From NCBI RefSeq assembly GCF_027532025.1, contig NZ_JAPZSY010000053.1, positions 1-64,000 of the forward strand: DNA of 64,000 bases. The letters run 5' to 3'. Within the stretch, counting starts at the first letter, position 1. Every line of letters begins with the position of its first letter. The position numbers were made by a program, and so were the translations under genes. Under the pieces are notes generated by a model. The model worked only from the letters and a program-made list of their open reading frames with translations, made no database searches and was not told the DNA's origin. The stretch comes from Inhella sp. (lineage in GTDB: Bacteria > Pseudomonadota > Gammaproteobacteria > Burkholderiales > Burkholderiaceae_C). Below are positions 29,739-39,904 of this stretch, piece after piece.

Positions 29739-30581
29739 ATGAAAACCCTTCTCGCCCTTGCCTTGCTTGGCGGCATGGCCTCCGCGGTGGCCCAACCGGA
29801 AATCCGGTTCGCCCCGGAGAAGGATTACGGGCCCTTCGTCTACCAGGACGCGCAAGGCCAAGTGGTGGGCTTGTCGATCGACATCCTGGAGGCGCTCAAG
29901 CCCGGGCTGGATTCGCCCGTGCGCACGCTGCCGGCCCAGCCGCTCGCGGAGATTCTGGCGGCGGCCCAGCGTGGTGAGGTGGATCTGATTTCCTCCCTGC
30001 GGCCGACACCCGAGCGATCCGTCTACCTGGCCTTCACCACCCCCTACGTGCAGGTACCCGCCGTGTTGGTGGTGCGCCAAAGCATCAGCCCAGCCAAGCT
30101 CCAGGACCTGAAAGGTCAGCCTGTGGCTGTGGGCCAGGGGTACGCCGTGGAAGCCTTCGTGCGGCAGGCTTACCCGGAGTTGAAGTGGCAGGCCGTGCCC
30201 GACGACTTGAGCGCCCTGCAAGGCGTGATGGCCGGCAAGTACCAGGCCGCGGTGGCCGACATCGCCAGCGTGAGCCACCTGCTGCGGCAGCAGCAGGTCA
30301 AGGGCGTGCAGGTGTCGGAAGCGGTGGGCTTTGACTACCCGCTGGGCTTCGCTTACCGCAAATCGCTGCCCCAACTGGGCCGGCAGTTGGAGGTCGGACT
30401 GCAGCAGCTGGACGACGGCACCCGGCAGCGCATCATCAACCGCTGGATCGATGCCTCGGCGCTGCAGTACGAAGACCGACGCCGGCGGGTGCTGCGCTGG
30501 TCGGGTCTGGCGCTGGCCCTTCTGGCCGCCGGCGTCCTCGGCGGCGTGGCCTGGCGCGCACGACGCAAAGCCACCCCATGA
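29739..30581 (+). CDS. Periplasmic amino-acid-type binding protein with C-terminal membrane anchor
   Basis: The 280-residue protein has a signal peptide (MKTLLALALLGGMASAVAQ) and one SBP_bac_3 domain (about residues 20-240), including FAPEKDYGPFVYQDAQG, a typical opening, and AVADIASV. Unlike transport binding proteins it ends in a membrane helix followed by basic residues (about residues 250-280), leaving the domain tethered to the inner membrane. Its stop overlaps the start of a diguanylate cyclase gene (ATGA). There is no ABC permease nearby, so I infer a sensor of a small ligand rather than an uptake protein. Confidence 0.85.
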   Translation: MKTLLALALLGGMASAVAQPEIRFAPEKDYGPFVYQDAQGQVVGLSIDILEALKPGLDSPVRTLPAQPLAEILAAAQRGEVDLISSLRPTPERSVYLAFTTPYVQVPAVLVVRQSISPAKLQDLKGQPVAVGQGYAVEAFVRQAYPELKWQAVPDDLSALQGVMAGKYQAAVADIASVSHLLRQQQVKGVQVSEAVGFDYPLGFAYRKSLPQLGRQLEVGLQQLDDGTRQRIINRWIDASALQYEDRRRRVLRWSGLALALLAAGVLGGVAWRARRKATP

Positions 30582-32410
30582 CCACCACGCCTTCGGCCAA
30601 CGCTTCGCGGTCGGGGGCTTGGATCGCGGGCCTCGCCCTGGTCTACGGCTTGCTGTCGGTGATCTCGATCCTGCTCGCGGCCCGTCCAGGTCAAATCGCC
30701 ACGCTCTGGTTCGCCAACGCGATGGGTGTGGTGGCCCTGTTGGCCCTGCCGCGGCGGCGCTGGGCCTTGATGCTGGCCGCGCTGGGGTTGGCCAACCTGC
30801 TCGCCAATGCGGGGGTCAAGCTGCCCAGCCACGGCCTGGATGCGGCGGTTTGGCAAGCCGCTGCAGCCTTCGTCCCCGGCAACTGTGCGGAGATGCTGCT
30901 GGGGGCCATGCTCCTGTCGGGCGCCGGCGTGCGGGTGCAGGACCTTCAGAACCCCAGCCGGCTGCTCACGCTGTTCGTCTTGGGTGCTGTGATTCCGGCC
31001 CTGTTCGGCGCCGTGTTCGGTGCGGCCGTGGTCGCCGCACCCGGCGAGTTCGGCAGGGTGTGGGCCACGTGGCTGGCCGGCAGTCTGATTGGCGGCGTGG
31101 CGATGCTCCCGCTGAGCCTTTCGGTGTGGCTCCAGGGCCTCCGGCCGCTGCAGCGGACCCTGGCCGCCCCCCAAAACCAGGCGCTGTTGCTGCTGACGAT
31201 AGCGGCCACGCTGGTGGCGGCCACCACCTTGCCCCACCCCTTCGTGGTGATGGCCATGGCCCTGGGCGCGCTGGCGGCCGTCAGCGGCCTGCTGCTGTGC
31301 GCCGTGGGCACCTTGCTCGTCGCCATGCTGATCGGCGTGCTCATCGGCTCGGGCGTCTTGCTGCTGCCCCCCGCGTCGGGGTGGTGGAGCGACAGCCTGT
31401 ACTACGGTGCGGTGCTGTCGACGCTGCTGCCCGGCACCTTTCTGGCTGCCACGGTGGACAGCCGACGCGACGCGATGCTTCGCCTGAGCACCAGCGAGGC
31501 GCACTTGCGCTCGCTCTACCAACAAACGCCGGCCATGCTGCAGGCGCTGGACGAACGCGGGCGTGTCATCGATGTCAGCGAGCTGTGGCTGAGCACCCTC
31601 GGGTACACGGAGGGCCAAGTGCAAGGCCGCCCGATCACCGATTTCCTCACGCCCGAGTCCGGGCACGCCTTCACCCGTTGGGCAGACCCTGGCAAGCCCT
31701 GGTCGGGCAGTTCGACCTTGGCGGACCTCCAAATGCTGAAAGCCGACGGGAGCGTCATCGATGCCGTGGTGTCCGCGATCTGGGAGCTCGATGACGAAGG
31801 CCGCATGCGACGGCTGCTGGCCGTGGTGGAAGACGTCACGGAGAAAAAGAAGCTGACCGCCCGCAGCCACTTCGCCGAGCACGATGCCCTGACCGGCCTG
31901 CCCAACAGAGTGCTGCTCCAGGATCGGCTGGAGCGGCTGTGCGCCAACCACAGCCGCCAGGGCGGACAGTTCGCCGTGGCCTTCCTGGACCTGGATCATT
32001 TCAAGGCCATCAACGACACCCATGGCCATGAAGCGGGCGATCGCCTCTTGAAGGCAGTGGCCGAGCGTCTGCTTCAGACGCTGCGAGCCTCCGACACGGT
32101 TGCGCGCTTGGGCGGCGACGAATTCGTGCTGCTGCTTTCCGCGCTGGAGGACCGTGCGCAAGTCGAGCTGCTGGCTCGCAAGGTGTTGGAGCAGGTCGCC
32201 CAGCCCTGCACCTTGGGTGATGCGCCAGGGGCGCCGGTCTTGGCAGTGGGTTGCAGCCTGGGCATCGCGCTCTACCCAGACCACGGCCAAGATGCAGCCA
32301 CGCTGATGCTGCGAGCCGATCAGGCCATGTACGCCGCCAAGCGCAGCGGTCGCAACCGATGGGTCATCTTCCATGGCGACGACGCCGGATCGATCGGCCG
32401 AGCTTCCTAG
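30578..32410 (+). CDS. MASE1-PAS-GGDEF diguanylate cyclase
   Basis: The 610-residue inner-membrane enzyme has an N-terminal MASE1 sensor of about eight membrane spans (residues 15-290), a PAS domain (about residues 305-425) and a GGDEF domain. The catalytic signature GGDEF is intact at residues 512-516. An RxxD inhibitory-site motif (RASD) lies just upstream, so product inhibition is likely. It should make cyclic di-GMP from GTP. Coupling to the upstream anchored binding protein suggests the two form one signalling unit across the membrane (inference). Confidence 0.93.
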   Translation: MTTTPSANASRSGAWIAGLALVYGLLSVISILLAARPGQIATLWFANAMGVVALLALPRRRWALMLAALGLANLLANAGVKLPSHGLDAAVWQAAAAFVPGNCAEMLLGAMLLSGAGVRVQDLQNPSRLLTLFVLGAVIPALFGAVFGAAVVAAPGEFGRVWATWLAGSLIGGVAMLPLSLSVWLQGLRPLQRTLAAPQNQALLLLTIAATLVAATTLPHPFVVMAMALGALAAVSGLLLCAVGTLLVAMLIGVLIGSGVLLLPPASGWWSDSLYYGAVLSTLLPGTFLAATVDSRRDAMLRLSTSEAHLRSLYQQTPAMLQALDERGRVIDVSELWLSTLGYTEGQVQGRPITDFLTPESGHAFTRWADPGKPWSGSSTLADLQMLKADGSVIDAVVSAIWELDDEGRMRRLLAVVEDVTEKKKLTARSHFAEHDALTGLPNRVLLQDRLERLCANHSRQGGQFAVAFLDLDHFKAINDTHGHEAGDRLLKAVAERLLQTLRASDTVARLGGDEFVLLLSALEDRAQVELLARKVLEQVAQPCTLGDAPGAPVLAVGCSLGIALYPDHGQDAATLMLRADQAMYAAKRSGRNRWVIFHGDDAGSIGRAS

Positions 32411-32439
32411 AAGTCTGCGGCACGGCGCGGTCTCCCCAT

Positions 32440-32473
32440 CGAATGGGCAGTTGCCGCACCGGCCATCCCGTCA
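32440..32473 (-). repeat. Short segment resembling the 3' end of iorB (possible gene relic)
   Basis: Thirty of 34 bases match the iorB 3' coding end at 37204-37237 by eye. Read on the minus strand it gives LTGWPVRQLPIRWG against [14 protein letters not shown] in IorB. It overlaps the stop codon of the ABC/M1 gene and is otherwise intergenic. It may be a decayed remnant of an IorB-like gene or a chance match. Confidence 0.4.
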
Positions 32474-35400
32474 GTCTGGCACCTTCGCCAAGTTGTCGTC
32501 GCTGTTGCGGTCGATGCGCAGGTTGAACGGGTCGATGCCCACCCAAGCCGGGCGCTGCGACGTGACGAGCACCACCTCCTGTCGGCCTCCCTGCAGGGGC
32601 CGACGCTCCAAGGACAGGATCGAGGTCGACTTGAAGCCTTTCTTGCCCGGCTCGGCGGTGAATCCACCGATCTCGAAGGCTTCATTCAAGGGTGCCTCGG
32701 TCTCCTGGCCCTTGCCGTCGGCGTAGAGCTTGCGGGCCTGCACGGTGAACCGCGTCTCGAACCGGCCGTCGGCAAGCGGCTTGGTGCGGGGCTCGAGGGC
32801 CTTGAGGTCGTAGAGCGTGATCCGCTCGAACAGATCGACCACCAGTTGCTCGTGCTGCGGCCCCAGTTCGGCCCGCAGCAGACGCAGGAAATCGCGGCTG
32901 TCGGGGTAGGGCGCTGGCTTGAAGGCGAACTCGGCGATCAACTTCTGCAGGGCCCGATTGACCGCCGCTTCGCCGACGATCTCCTTGAGGCCGTACATGG
33001 CCACGGCGCCTTTGTTGTAGTGGATGTAGTCCTGGTTTTCCACGCGGGCCAGCGGCTGCTCCTCCACCACATCGCGGCCACGCGAGCGCAGGTAGTTGTC
33101 CAGTTCCGTCTTGAGGAACTTGCGGATCTGCGCCTTGCCGTAGAGCTTCTCCATCACCAGCAGGGCCGAGTACTGCGAGAAGGTTTCCGACAACAGCGTC
33201 ATGCCCTGCTTGTCAGCGCCGATCACCTGATGCGCCCACCACTGGTGCGCGATTTCGTGCGCGGTGACGTAGGTGACCAGGTCGATCTTTTCCTCGCGGT
33301 CTTCGTCGTTGAAGTTCTGGATGAAGCCGATGGCCTCGGAGTACGGCACCGTGTTGGCAAACGACTGCGCAAACGTGGCGTAGGCCGGGAACTCCAAGAT
33401 GCGCGCTTGCTTGAACTGGTAGGGCGAGAAGCGCTCGCTGAACACCTCCAGCGACACCTTCATCGCGTCCAGCATGCGCTGCGCGTTGTGCGCGTGCTCG
33501 GGGTGGTGGTAGAGGGCCAGTTGCACGGGCTCACCCTGGGGGTTCTGCCAGGTGTCGGTCTTCACCGCGTAGCGGGCCGACTGCAGCGAGAAGAAGTTCT
33601 GGATGGGCGCTTCCGTGCGCGTCACCAAGGTGCGGCGGCCGCTGGCTGTCGTGTCGCTCACGGTCATGCCGGGGGCCACCGGGGTTTGGTCGGCATCGGT
33701 GGACAAGCGAATGTCGGCCGTCACCCAGTCGCTGTCGCGGCGCAGGTAGTGGTGGGCGCGGGCGGCGTCGTCTTCCAACGGGGCCGGGCGCAGCTCGGGC
33801 GGCAGGCCGTGCTTGCGGCGCTTGGCGCGGTCTTGCAGAAAGCCTTGACGACTGACCCCGAGCGTGGGGGCCACCTCGAAGTTGTCCACGAAGCTGCCAT
33901 TGGCCACCAAACGGGTTTGTGCGCCGCTGTTGGGAAAGCCCACCTCCTGAAGTCGGGTGGCAAAGCGCAGCTCGCGCTTCTCGCCCGGCTGCATGGGACT
34001 GGCCAGGCTATAGATGCGAAAGCCATAGTCCCGGTATTCCTTCTTGAGGGTGGCGCCCGGCATCTCGAGCCGCTCGAGCTTCAGGTCTGGTGAGGTTTGC
34101 ACCAGCAACTCGTTCACGGCTTGCGCGTGGCGGTTTTCCACGGTGTAGTGGCCTTGGGTCACGGCCAGCCGCTCGCGTGGGTACAGCGCCACGTCCAGGC
34201 TCACATGGGTGATGGTGGGCTGCAGCGTGGCTTCCAGCGGCAGCAGGGCTTTTTCGGCCTCGGCCCGCCTCTCCTCGAGCTCGGGGCCGGTGACGTAGCG
34301 GTTGAGCACGTTGCTGTTGTAGAACACGAAGGCGCCGCTGCCCAACCACACGGCCATGAGGCCCGACAGGACAACCCCGGCCGATCCGCGCAGGCGCTTC
34401 GGGGCCAAAGCCAGACGCGGACGCAGGCGGGTCTCGCTGCCGCGGCGCCACAGCAGGTGCGCGCCGACCACCAGCATCAAGGCGAAGGCACTCCAGTACA
34501 CCTGGTGCCAGGCGCGGCCGATCCAGAAATGGCCGAGGCCGTTCATGTCGGACAGGGGCACCGTCAGCGCATCGCCAAAGTTGTAAAGCTTGTGCTCAAA
34601 CCCTGTGGTGGCCAAGGCGACGCTGGCCACCAGGTAGACCAACATGGCCGCCCAGCCCGCGGGTTTGCTGGGCACGATGGCTTGCACGAACACCGACAGG
34701 ATGCCCACTTGCAGGGTGCCGATCAGCGTGGGCAGCACGAACCACAACAGGTAGCTGCTCCATTGCACCTGGGTGTAGCCGTGGTAGAGCTGGAACAACA
34801 CGCCCGCCACGACGGCCACCAGCAAGGTGGCCAGCAACACCAGCGCGATGGCCAGCACCTTGGGCACCACGAAGGCCCAATTGGGGGCCGCGCTGGCATC
34901 CACGATCTCGTGGATGCGGCGCTCGCGGTCGCGCCAGACCAATTCGCCGCCGTAGTAAATGGCGATGATGATCGGAATGATCGAGAAAGCACCCGTCAGC
35001 GCCTCCACCACCGCGCGGGTGACCGGAAAGTAGGGGATGCCCCGCATCTCGGTGACGCCGCTGAGCGCACCGAACGAGTTGAACAGGCCCAGCGCCAGCA
35101 GCACGGCAAAGGCGGGGCTCTTGAACACAAAGGCCATGTCAAAGCGCGTCAAGGCCCACAGGGCCTGCAAGCCCGCACCGCTGCGCGGCTGGGCCAACGC
35201 CTTGGGCTGCGGCGCGGGTTTGGCTGCCGTCGCCTTCTCGGGCTTGGCGCTCGTGGAGCGGGTTTCCATGCGGAACACGCGGTAGGCCAGCCCCAGCAGC
35301 ACCAGGCTCACGCCCAACCAAAGCAGGCGGTTGTAGAGCCACACCCCCTCCAGCGGGGGCAGCAGTTGGTTGCGGTCGGCCACGGTCCAGTACTTGGTGA

Positions 35401-36058
35401 CCTGGAACAACGCCCCGACACCGAAGGGGTCGAGCAAACTGGCCAGCTGCTCTTGACTCGGGTCGCGCAACACCACCCGCGAGACGGTGTAGAGCACCAA
35501 GAAGCCGATCACCCCGACGTAGCTCCACATCATCGAACGGGTGGCCGTCGCCAAGGCAAAGAAGGCTCCCGCCATCAGCATCACTGTGGGCAGGCCCACC
35601 ACGAACAGCGCGTACAGGTAGTGGCTGAGCACGAAGGGGCCGATCTTTTCGGGGTCCTGCCAGGGCATGACGCTGCCCAACAACAACCCCAGCGGCACCG
35701 ACACCATCACCAGAAAAGCCACCAGCGTGGCCCCGCTGAAGCGGCCCAGAACGTAGGCCGGCTTGGTGATGCGGGTGGCGCGCAAGATGGGCGCAAAGCC
35801 GGTTTCGTCATCGCGAATCACGGCATTGGCCACGAACGCGGTGACCACAAAAATGCCGAACAGATTCATGATGCCCACCGTCTGCAGCAGGGCAAAGGGA
35901 GCGTTCTTGAACACCTGCCCCGCGCTGCCAATCTGGATCTCGTCGATCGTGGCGGCGGCAAAAGTGAGCAGGAAAAAGAGCGCGAAGCTCACCAGGAACA
36001 GGGGTGAGCGCAGCTGAAACTTCGCCTCGAAGGCGGCGACCTTGGCAAACATCGACAT
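32471..36058 (-). CDS. ABC transporter permease fused to M1 family aminopeptidase
   Basis: A 1195-residue fusion. Residues 1-250 form one ABC-2 type permease unit of six spans and residues about 290-565 a second such unit. A periplasmic M1 metallopeptidase follows, with the zinc motif HEIAH at 934-938 and the third ligand in LLSETFSQY about 20 residues later. This arrangement is a known family in proteobacteria, but its physiological substrate is unclear. The ATP-binding partner gene lies 30 bases upstream, so the two form a complete exporter. Its stop codon sits inside the iorB-like 34-base segment. Confidence 0.93.
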   Translation of the reverse strand: MSMFAKVAAFEAKFQLRSPLFLVSFALFFLLTFAAATIDEIQIGSAGQVFKNAPFALLQTVGIMNLFGIFVVTAFVANAVIRDDETGFAPILRATRITKPAYVLGRFSGATLVAFLVMVSVPLGLLLGSVMPWQDPEKIGPFVLSHYLYALFVVGLPTVMLMAGAFFALATATRSMMWSYVGVIGFLVLYTVSRVVLRDPSQEQLASLLDPFGVGALFQVTKYWTVADRNQLLPPLEGVWLYNRLLWLGVSLVLLGLAYRVFRMETRSTSAKPEKATAAKPAPQPKALAQPRSGAGLQALWALTRFDMAFVFKSPAFAVLLALGLFNSFGALSGVTEMRGIPYFPVTRAVVEALTGAFSIIPIIIAIYYGGELVWRDRERRIHEIVDASAAPNWAFVVPKVLAIALVLLATLLVAVVAGVLFQLYHGYTQVQWSSYLLWFVLPTLIGTLQVGILSVFVQAIVPSKPAGWAAMLVYLVASVALATTGFEHKLYNFGDALTVPLSDMNGLGHFWIGRAWHQVYWSAFALMLVVGAHLLWRRGSETRLRPRLALAPKRLRGSAGVVLSGLMAVWLGSGAFVFYNSNVLNRYVTGPELEERRAEAEKALLPLEATLQPTITHVSLDVALYPRERLAVTQGHYTVENRHAQAVNELLVQTSPDLKLERLEMPGATLKKEYRDYGFRIYSLASPMQPGEKRELRFATRLQEVGFPNSGAQTRLVANGSFVDNFEVAPTLGVSRQGFLQDRAKRRKHGLPPELRPAPLEDDAARAHHYLRRDSDWVTADIRLSTDADQTPVAPGMTVSDTTASGRRTLVTRTEAPIQNFFSLQSARYAVKTDTWQNPQGEPVQLALYHHPEHAHNAQRMLDAMKVSLEVFSERFSPYQFKQARILEFPAYATFAQSFANTVPYSEAIGFIQNFNDEDREEKIDLVTYVTAHEIAHQWWAHQVIGADKQGMTLLSETFSQYSALLVMEKLYGKAQIRKFLKTELDNYLRSRGRDVVEEQPLARVENQDYIHYNKGAVAMYGLKEIVGEAAVNRALQKLIAEFAFKPAPYPDSRDFLRLLRAELGPQHEQLVVDLFERITLYDLKALEPRTKPLADGRFETRFTVQARKLYADGKGQETEAPLNEAFEIGGFTAEPGKKGFKSTSILSLERRPLQGGRQEVVLVTSQRPAWVGIDPFNLRIDRNSDDNLAKVPD

Positions 36059-36088
36059 GGCAGGGCTCCTGATGAGCGGTCGTCGGGC

Positions 36089-36991
36089 TCAGGCCGCGGC
36101 GCGCTGGGCGCCGGCGTGGGCTTGGCGCGACTGCACCAGGGTGGCGAAGTAGAGGTCTTCCAAGCTGCCCTCGATCGGCTCGAAACCGGCCTCGGGGGCC
36201 GAATCGCTCAGCACATGGATCACGGTCTGCCCCGCGCGCAGGCGGTTGGCGATCACGGTCAGATCGGCCTGGTAGCGGCTGAGTTGGCGGGTCTCGATGC
36301 TGCGCCGCCACACCCGGCCCTGCAGGCTGCGCGTGAGCTCTTGCGGCGAGCCGTCCAGCACCACCTGCCCCTGATTGATGATGGCCATGCGGGGGCACAG
36401 GTCACTCACGTCCTCCACGATGTGCGTGGACAGAATCACCACCACGTTCTCACCAATGGCGGCCAGCAGGTTGTTGAAGCGGTTGCGCTCTTCGGGGTCG
36501 AGCCCGGCGGTGGGCTCGTCCACGATGATGAGTTGCGGTTGCCCGATGAGGGCCTGGGCAATGCCAAAGCGCTGGCGCATGCCGCCCGAAAACCCGGCCA
36601 CCGCCTTCTTGCGCACGTCCCACAGGTTCACTTGGGTCAGCAGCGTCTCCACCGTGTCTTTGCGCTCCCCCTTGCCGGCAATGCCCTTGAGCACCGCCAA
36701 GTGCTCCAGCAGGTCGTAAGCCGACACGCGCGGGTACACCCCGAAGTCCTGCGGCAGGTAGCCCAGGGTGGCGCGCAGCTTCTCAGGCTCGCGCAGCACG
36801 TCGATCTCGCCAAACTGGATGCGGCCCTCGGAGGGCGACTGCAGCGTGGCGATGGAACGCATCAGCGTGGACTTGCCCGCCCCATTGGGCCCCAGCAAAC
36901 CGAACATGCCTTTGGGAATGTCGAGCGTGATCCCGCTGAGCGCGCGGGTGCCATTGCCATAGGTGTGGCTGAGTTGCTGGATGCTGAGCAT
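36089..36991 (-). CDS. ABC transporter ATP-binding protein
   Basis: The 300-residue ATPase is the likely partner of the downstream permease/peptidase. It has Walker A GPNGAGKST, Q-loop YLPQDFGVYP, signature FSGGMRQR, Walker B LIIVDEPTAGLDP and the H-loop THIVED, in order. The C-terminal 80 residues form an extra domain usual for drug- or peptide-exporter ATPases. I used ATG 36991 with GGAG 8 bases upstream. The 190 bases separating it from iorB hold no gene and probably its promoter. Confidence 0.95.
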   Translation of the reverse strand: MLSIQQLSHTYGNGTRALSGITLDIPKGMFGLLGPNGAGKSTLMRSIATLQSPSEGRIQFGEIDVLREPEKLRATLGYLPQDFGVYPRVSAYDLLEHLAVLKGIAGKGERKDTVETLLTQVNLWDVRKKAVAGFSGGMRQRFGIAQALIGQPQLIIVDEPTAGLDPEERNRFNNLLAAIGENVVVILSTHIVEDVSDLCPRMAIINQGQVVLDGSPQELTRSLQGRVWRRSIETRQLSRYQADLTVIANRLRAGQTVIHVLSDSAPEAGFEPIEGSLEDLYFATLVQSRQAHAGAQRAAA

Positions 36992-37181
36992 GAGGATGGC
37001 TCCAAGGTGGACGGATGCCCCATTATGGAAATCCGGCCAGGCGTGAACCGACCTCCAAGCGACGGAAGGGGGTCCGCGACGGATGGCCTGCCGATCCGAC
37101 GTGATGAGCCGAACCGCACGAGCTCGGCGCATTGAGGGTCCAGCCCCTGGTGCTCGGCCCCTCGAACACGCGCCGAGCGAC

Positions 37182-39440
37182 TCAGCCCGGCTGGATTCCC
37201 AAGCGAATGGGCAGTCGCCGCACCGGCTGCCCCGTCAAGGCCAGCAAAGCGTTGCACACCGCCGGCGCGATGGGCGGCGTGGCCGGCTCGCCCACGCCGC
37301 CGGGCGGGGCGGCGGAGGGCACGATGTACACCTCGATGACCGGCATCTCGGCCATCGACAACAGCGGCTGCTGGGGGAAGTTGCGCTGCTGCACGGCGCC
37401 GCCTTCCACGGTGATCTCGCCGTACAACGCCGCCGTCAGGCCGAAGACGATGCCGGATTGCATCTGCGCCACGACGGTGTCGGGGTTGACCACGGTGCCG
37501 CAGTCGATGGCGCAGACCACGCGGTGCACTTGGGGCTGACCGTCCACGATCGACACCTCGGCCACCTGCGCGCACACCGAGCCAAAGCTCTCGTGCAACG
37601 CGATGCCGCGGGCGCGGCCGGCGGGCAGGGGCGTGGTGCCCCAGCCGGCCTTTTCGGCGGCCAGGCGCAGCACGGCGCGGTGCTTGGGGGCCTGAGCCAG
37701 CAACTCGTCGCGGTAGCGGAAGGGGTCTTGCTTGGCGGCCTGGGCCAACTCGTCCAAGAAGCACTCGGTGAAGTAGGCGTTCAGGCTGTGGCCCACGCTG
37801 CGCCAGCTGCCCACGGGCAAGCCCAGGGGCACGCGAAGCTGCGCGGCGCGCAGGTGGGGGATGGCGTAGGGCAGTTCGAAGGCGCCTTCCAGGTGGTTTT
37901 TGTCGGGCGTGTCGGCCGCCATGCCGGGCAGCAGGCGGTCGGTGGTGTCTAGCCCCAAGCTGGGGCCGGCCAGGCGGTGGTGCCAGGCGCTCGGCTTGCC
38001 GTCGCTGCCCAGGACGGCTTCGAAGCGGCTGATGCCCATGGGGCGGTAGACGCCGTGGGTGAAGTCTTCTTCGCGGGTCCACAGCAGCTTGACGGGCTTG
38101 CCCTGGGTGCGCAGGGCGATGGCCACCGCCTGCTCGACGACGTCGGTTTCCAGGCGCCGGCCGAAGCCGCCGCCGAGGTAGGGCACGTGCACCTCGACGG
38201 CGTCCATGGCCACGTCGGCCACTTGCGAGGCCTTCCAGCGCGCGAGGCTGGCCACTTGGGTGGGCGCCCAGATGGTGACCTTGCCGTCTTTGACCTGTGC
38301 CGTGGCGTTCATGGGCTCCAGCGGGGCGTGGGCCAGGAAGGGCACTTCGTACTCGGCGCGAAGCACGTTGGGCGCCTGGGCCAAGGCCTCGCGGGCATCG
38401 CCTTGGTCGCGGAAGGCAAAGCCTTCTTTCTGGTCGAGCGCGCGGTGCAGGGTGGCGCGCATGTCGGCGGTGTTCATGCTCGACTTGGGGCCGCCATGGA
38501 AGCTGGGCGGGTGGGCCTTCAACGCGGCTTCGGCGCGCCACCAGCGGTCGGCCACCACCACGGCAGTGTGGCCGTTCAGCACGAAGGCGTCGACCACGCC
38601 ACGCTGGGCCTTGACCGCCGCCGTGTCCCACTGCGTGAGGCTGCCGCCCACCACGGGGGCTTGGCGCAGCGCGGCGTAGACCATGCCGGGCTGCTGGATG
38701 TCGATGCCGAACACGGCGCTGCCGTTGACCTTGGCGGGCAGGTCCACGCGGGGCATGGGCTTGCCGATGAAGCGCCATTGCTCGGGCTTCTTGAGCGGCA
38801 CGTCCTGGGGCGGCGTGAGCTGGGCAGCTTCGGCCACCAGCTCGCGGTAGGCGAGGCGTTGGTCGCCACGCAGCACGGCACCGCCTTCGGTGCGCAGCTC
38901 GCTCACCGCCACCTTCCAACGCGCAGCGGCGGCTTGCAGCAGCAGCTGGCGGGCGGTGACGCCGGCCAGGCGCATGGGCCCCCAGGCGTCGCGCACGCTG
39001 CTGCTGCCGCCGGTGACCTGCAGGCCCAGCGTGTACCCCAAGCGCTGCGCGGCGCCGCGCACGAAGCGCGCGGTGGCCGACTCGTCGTCCATGCCCACGG
39101 GCACGACGTTGAGCAGCAGCGCGGCGTTGGCGTACACCGGGCGCACCGGGGCGCTGACGGCGCGCACCTGGGCCCAGTCGGCGTCCAGTTCGTCGGCCAC
39201 CAGCATGGCCAGAGCGGTGTGCACGCCCTGGCCCATCTCGGCGCGCGGCAGGGCCACGTTGACATGGCCTTCGGCGTCGATTTGCACCCAGGCGTTCAGG
39301 GCCACGGCGCCTTCTTGGGGCGGCCAGGCGTCGGGGGCGCCCAGGCGGCTTTGGTCGGTGGGCGGGCGCAAGCCCACGCCGACCAACAGGCCGCCGCCGG
39401 CCAGCACGCCGGCGCTGATGAGGAAGCCGCGGCGCTTCAT
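37182..39440 (-). CDS. iorB: Molybdopterin-dependent oxidoreductase large subunit, IorB type
   Basis: The 752-residue catalytic subunit belongs to the xanthine-oxidase superfamily, resembling isoquinoline 1-oxidoreductase/aldehyde dehydrogenase IorB. A twin-arginine-like N-terminus ([12 protein letters not shown]) suggests export. Two molybdenum-binding halves follow, with [10 protein letters not shown] near residue 65, YLGGGFGRR, and the late [19 protein letters not shown] containing the catalytic-type Glu. The substrate is not predictable. ATG 39440 overlaps the small-subunit stop (ATGA). No cytochrome subunit follows, so the electron acceptor is unknown. Confidence 0.92.
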   Translation of the reverse strand: MKRRGFLISAGVLAGGGLLVGVGLRPPTDQSRLGAPDAWPPQEGAVALNAWVQIDAEGHVNVALPRAEMGQGVHTALAMLVADELDADWAQVRAVSAPVRPVYANAALLLNVVPVGMDDESATARFVRGAAQRLGYTLGLQVTGGSSSVRDAWGPMRLAGVTARQLLLQAAAARWKVAVSELRTEGGAVLRGDQRLAYRELVAEAAQLTPPQDVPLKKPEQWRFIGKPMPRVDLPAKVNGSAVFGIDIQQPGMVYAALRQAPVVGGSLTQWDTAAVKAQRGVVDAFVLNGHTAVVVADRWWRAEAALKAHPPSFHGGPKSSMNTADMRATLHRALDQKEGFAFRDQGDAREALAQAPNVLRAEYEVPFLAHAPLEPMNATAQVKDGKVTIWAPTQVASLARWKASQVADVAMDAVEVHVPYLGGGFGRRLETDVVEQAVAIALRTQGKPVKLLWTREEDFTHGVYRPMGISRFEAVLGSDGKPSAWHHRLAGPSLGLDTTDRLLPGMAADTPDKNHLEGAFELPYAIPHLRAAQLRVPLGLPVGSWRSVGHSLNAYFTECFLDELAQAAKQDPFRYRDELLAQAPKHRAVLRLAAEKAGWGTTPLPAGRARGIALHESFGSVCAQVAEVSIVDGQPQVHRVVCAIDCGTVVNPDTVVAQMQSGIVFGLTAALYGEITVEGGAVQQRNFPQQPLLSMAEMPVIEVYIVPSAAPPGGVGEPATPPIAPAVCNALLALTGQPVRRLPIRLGIQPG
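37204..37237 (-). repeat. Second copy of the 34-base iorB-like segment (within iorB)
   Basis: This is the coding sequence for [14 protein letters not shown] near the IorB C-terminus, matched by 32440-32473. Differences between the copies are four substitutions. Confidence 0.4.
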
Positions 39441-39889
39441 GCCAATGCTCCCGCTGCCTTGTGGATGGCGGCCCGAACCCGCTGGTAGGTGCCGCAGCGA
39501 CACAGGTTGGTCATGGCGGCGTCGATGTCGGCATCCGTGGGGCGGGGCTGGGCGGCCAGCAGGCCGGCGGCGGCCATGAGCATGCCGCTTTGGCAGTAGC
39601 CGCACTGGGGCACCTGCTCGGCCAGCCAGGCGGCCTGCAAGGCCTTCATCACGCGGTCGTCGCGGCCCTCGATGGTGCGCACGGCCTGGCCGGCCACGGC
39701 CGCCACGGGCAGCACACAGCTGCGGGTGGGCGTGCCGTCCAGCTCCACGGTGCAGGCCCCGCAGGCGGCCACGCCGCAGCCGAACTTGGTGCCGGTCAAG
39801 CCGAGTTCGTCCCGCAGCACCCACAGCAGGGGCGTTTCGGGCTCCACATCCAGCCGCTGCGCGCGGCCGTTCACGGTGAGTTCGATCAT
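39437..39889 (-). CDS. iorA: [2Fe-2S] small subunit of molybdopterin oxidoreductase, IorA type
   Basis: The 150-residue protein carries two 2Fe-2S clusters. The plant-type ferredoxin domain has the ligands in [15 protein letters not shown] and a later Cys in TRSCVLPV. The all-helical domain has ligands in QCGYCQSGM and NLCRCGTY. It passes electrons from the IorB molybdenum site. I chose ATG 39889 with GGAG about ten bases upstream; an in-frame TTG lies two codons earlier. Confidence 0.95.
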   Translation of the reverse strand: MIELTVNGRAQRLDVEPETPLLWVLRDELGLTGTKFGCGVAACGACTVELDGTPTRSCVLPVAAVAGQAVRTIEGRDDRVMKALQAAWLAEQVPQCGYCQSGMLMAAAGLLAAQPRPTDADIDAAMTNLCRCGTYQRVRAAIHKAAGALA

Positions 39890-39904
39890 GGGCAAGATGC
39901 TCCT

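Noticed and set aside
32364-32546. 60-codon minus-strand frame containing the iorB-like peptide
   Set aside because: Only 14 codons resemble IorB and the rest has no similarity, so I report a possible relic rather than a gene.
36992-37181. CATAAT as promoter -10 of the ABC ATPase gene
   Set aside because: No -35 hexamer at a suitable distance was found.
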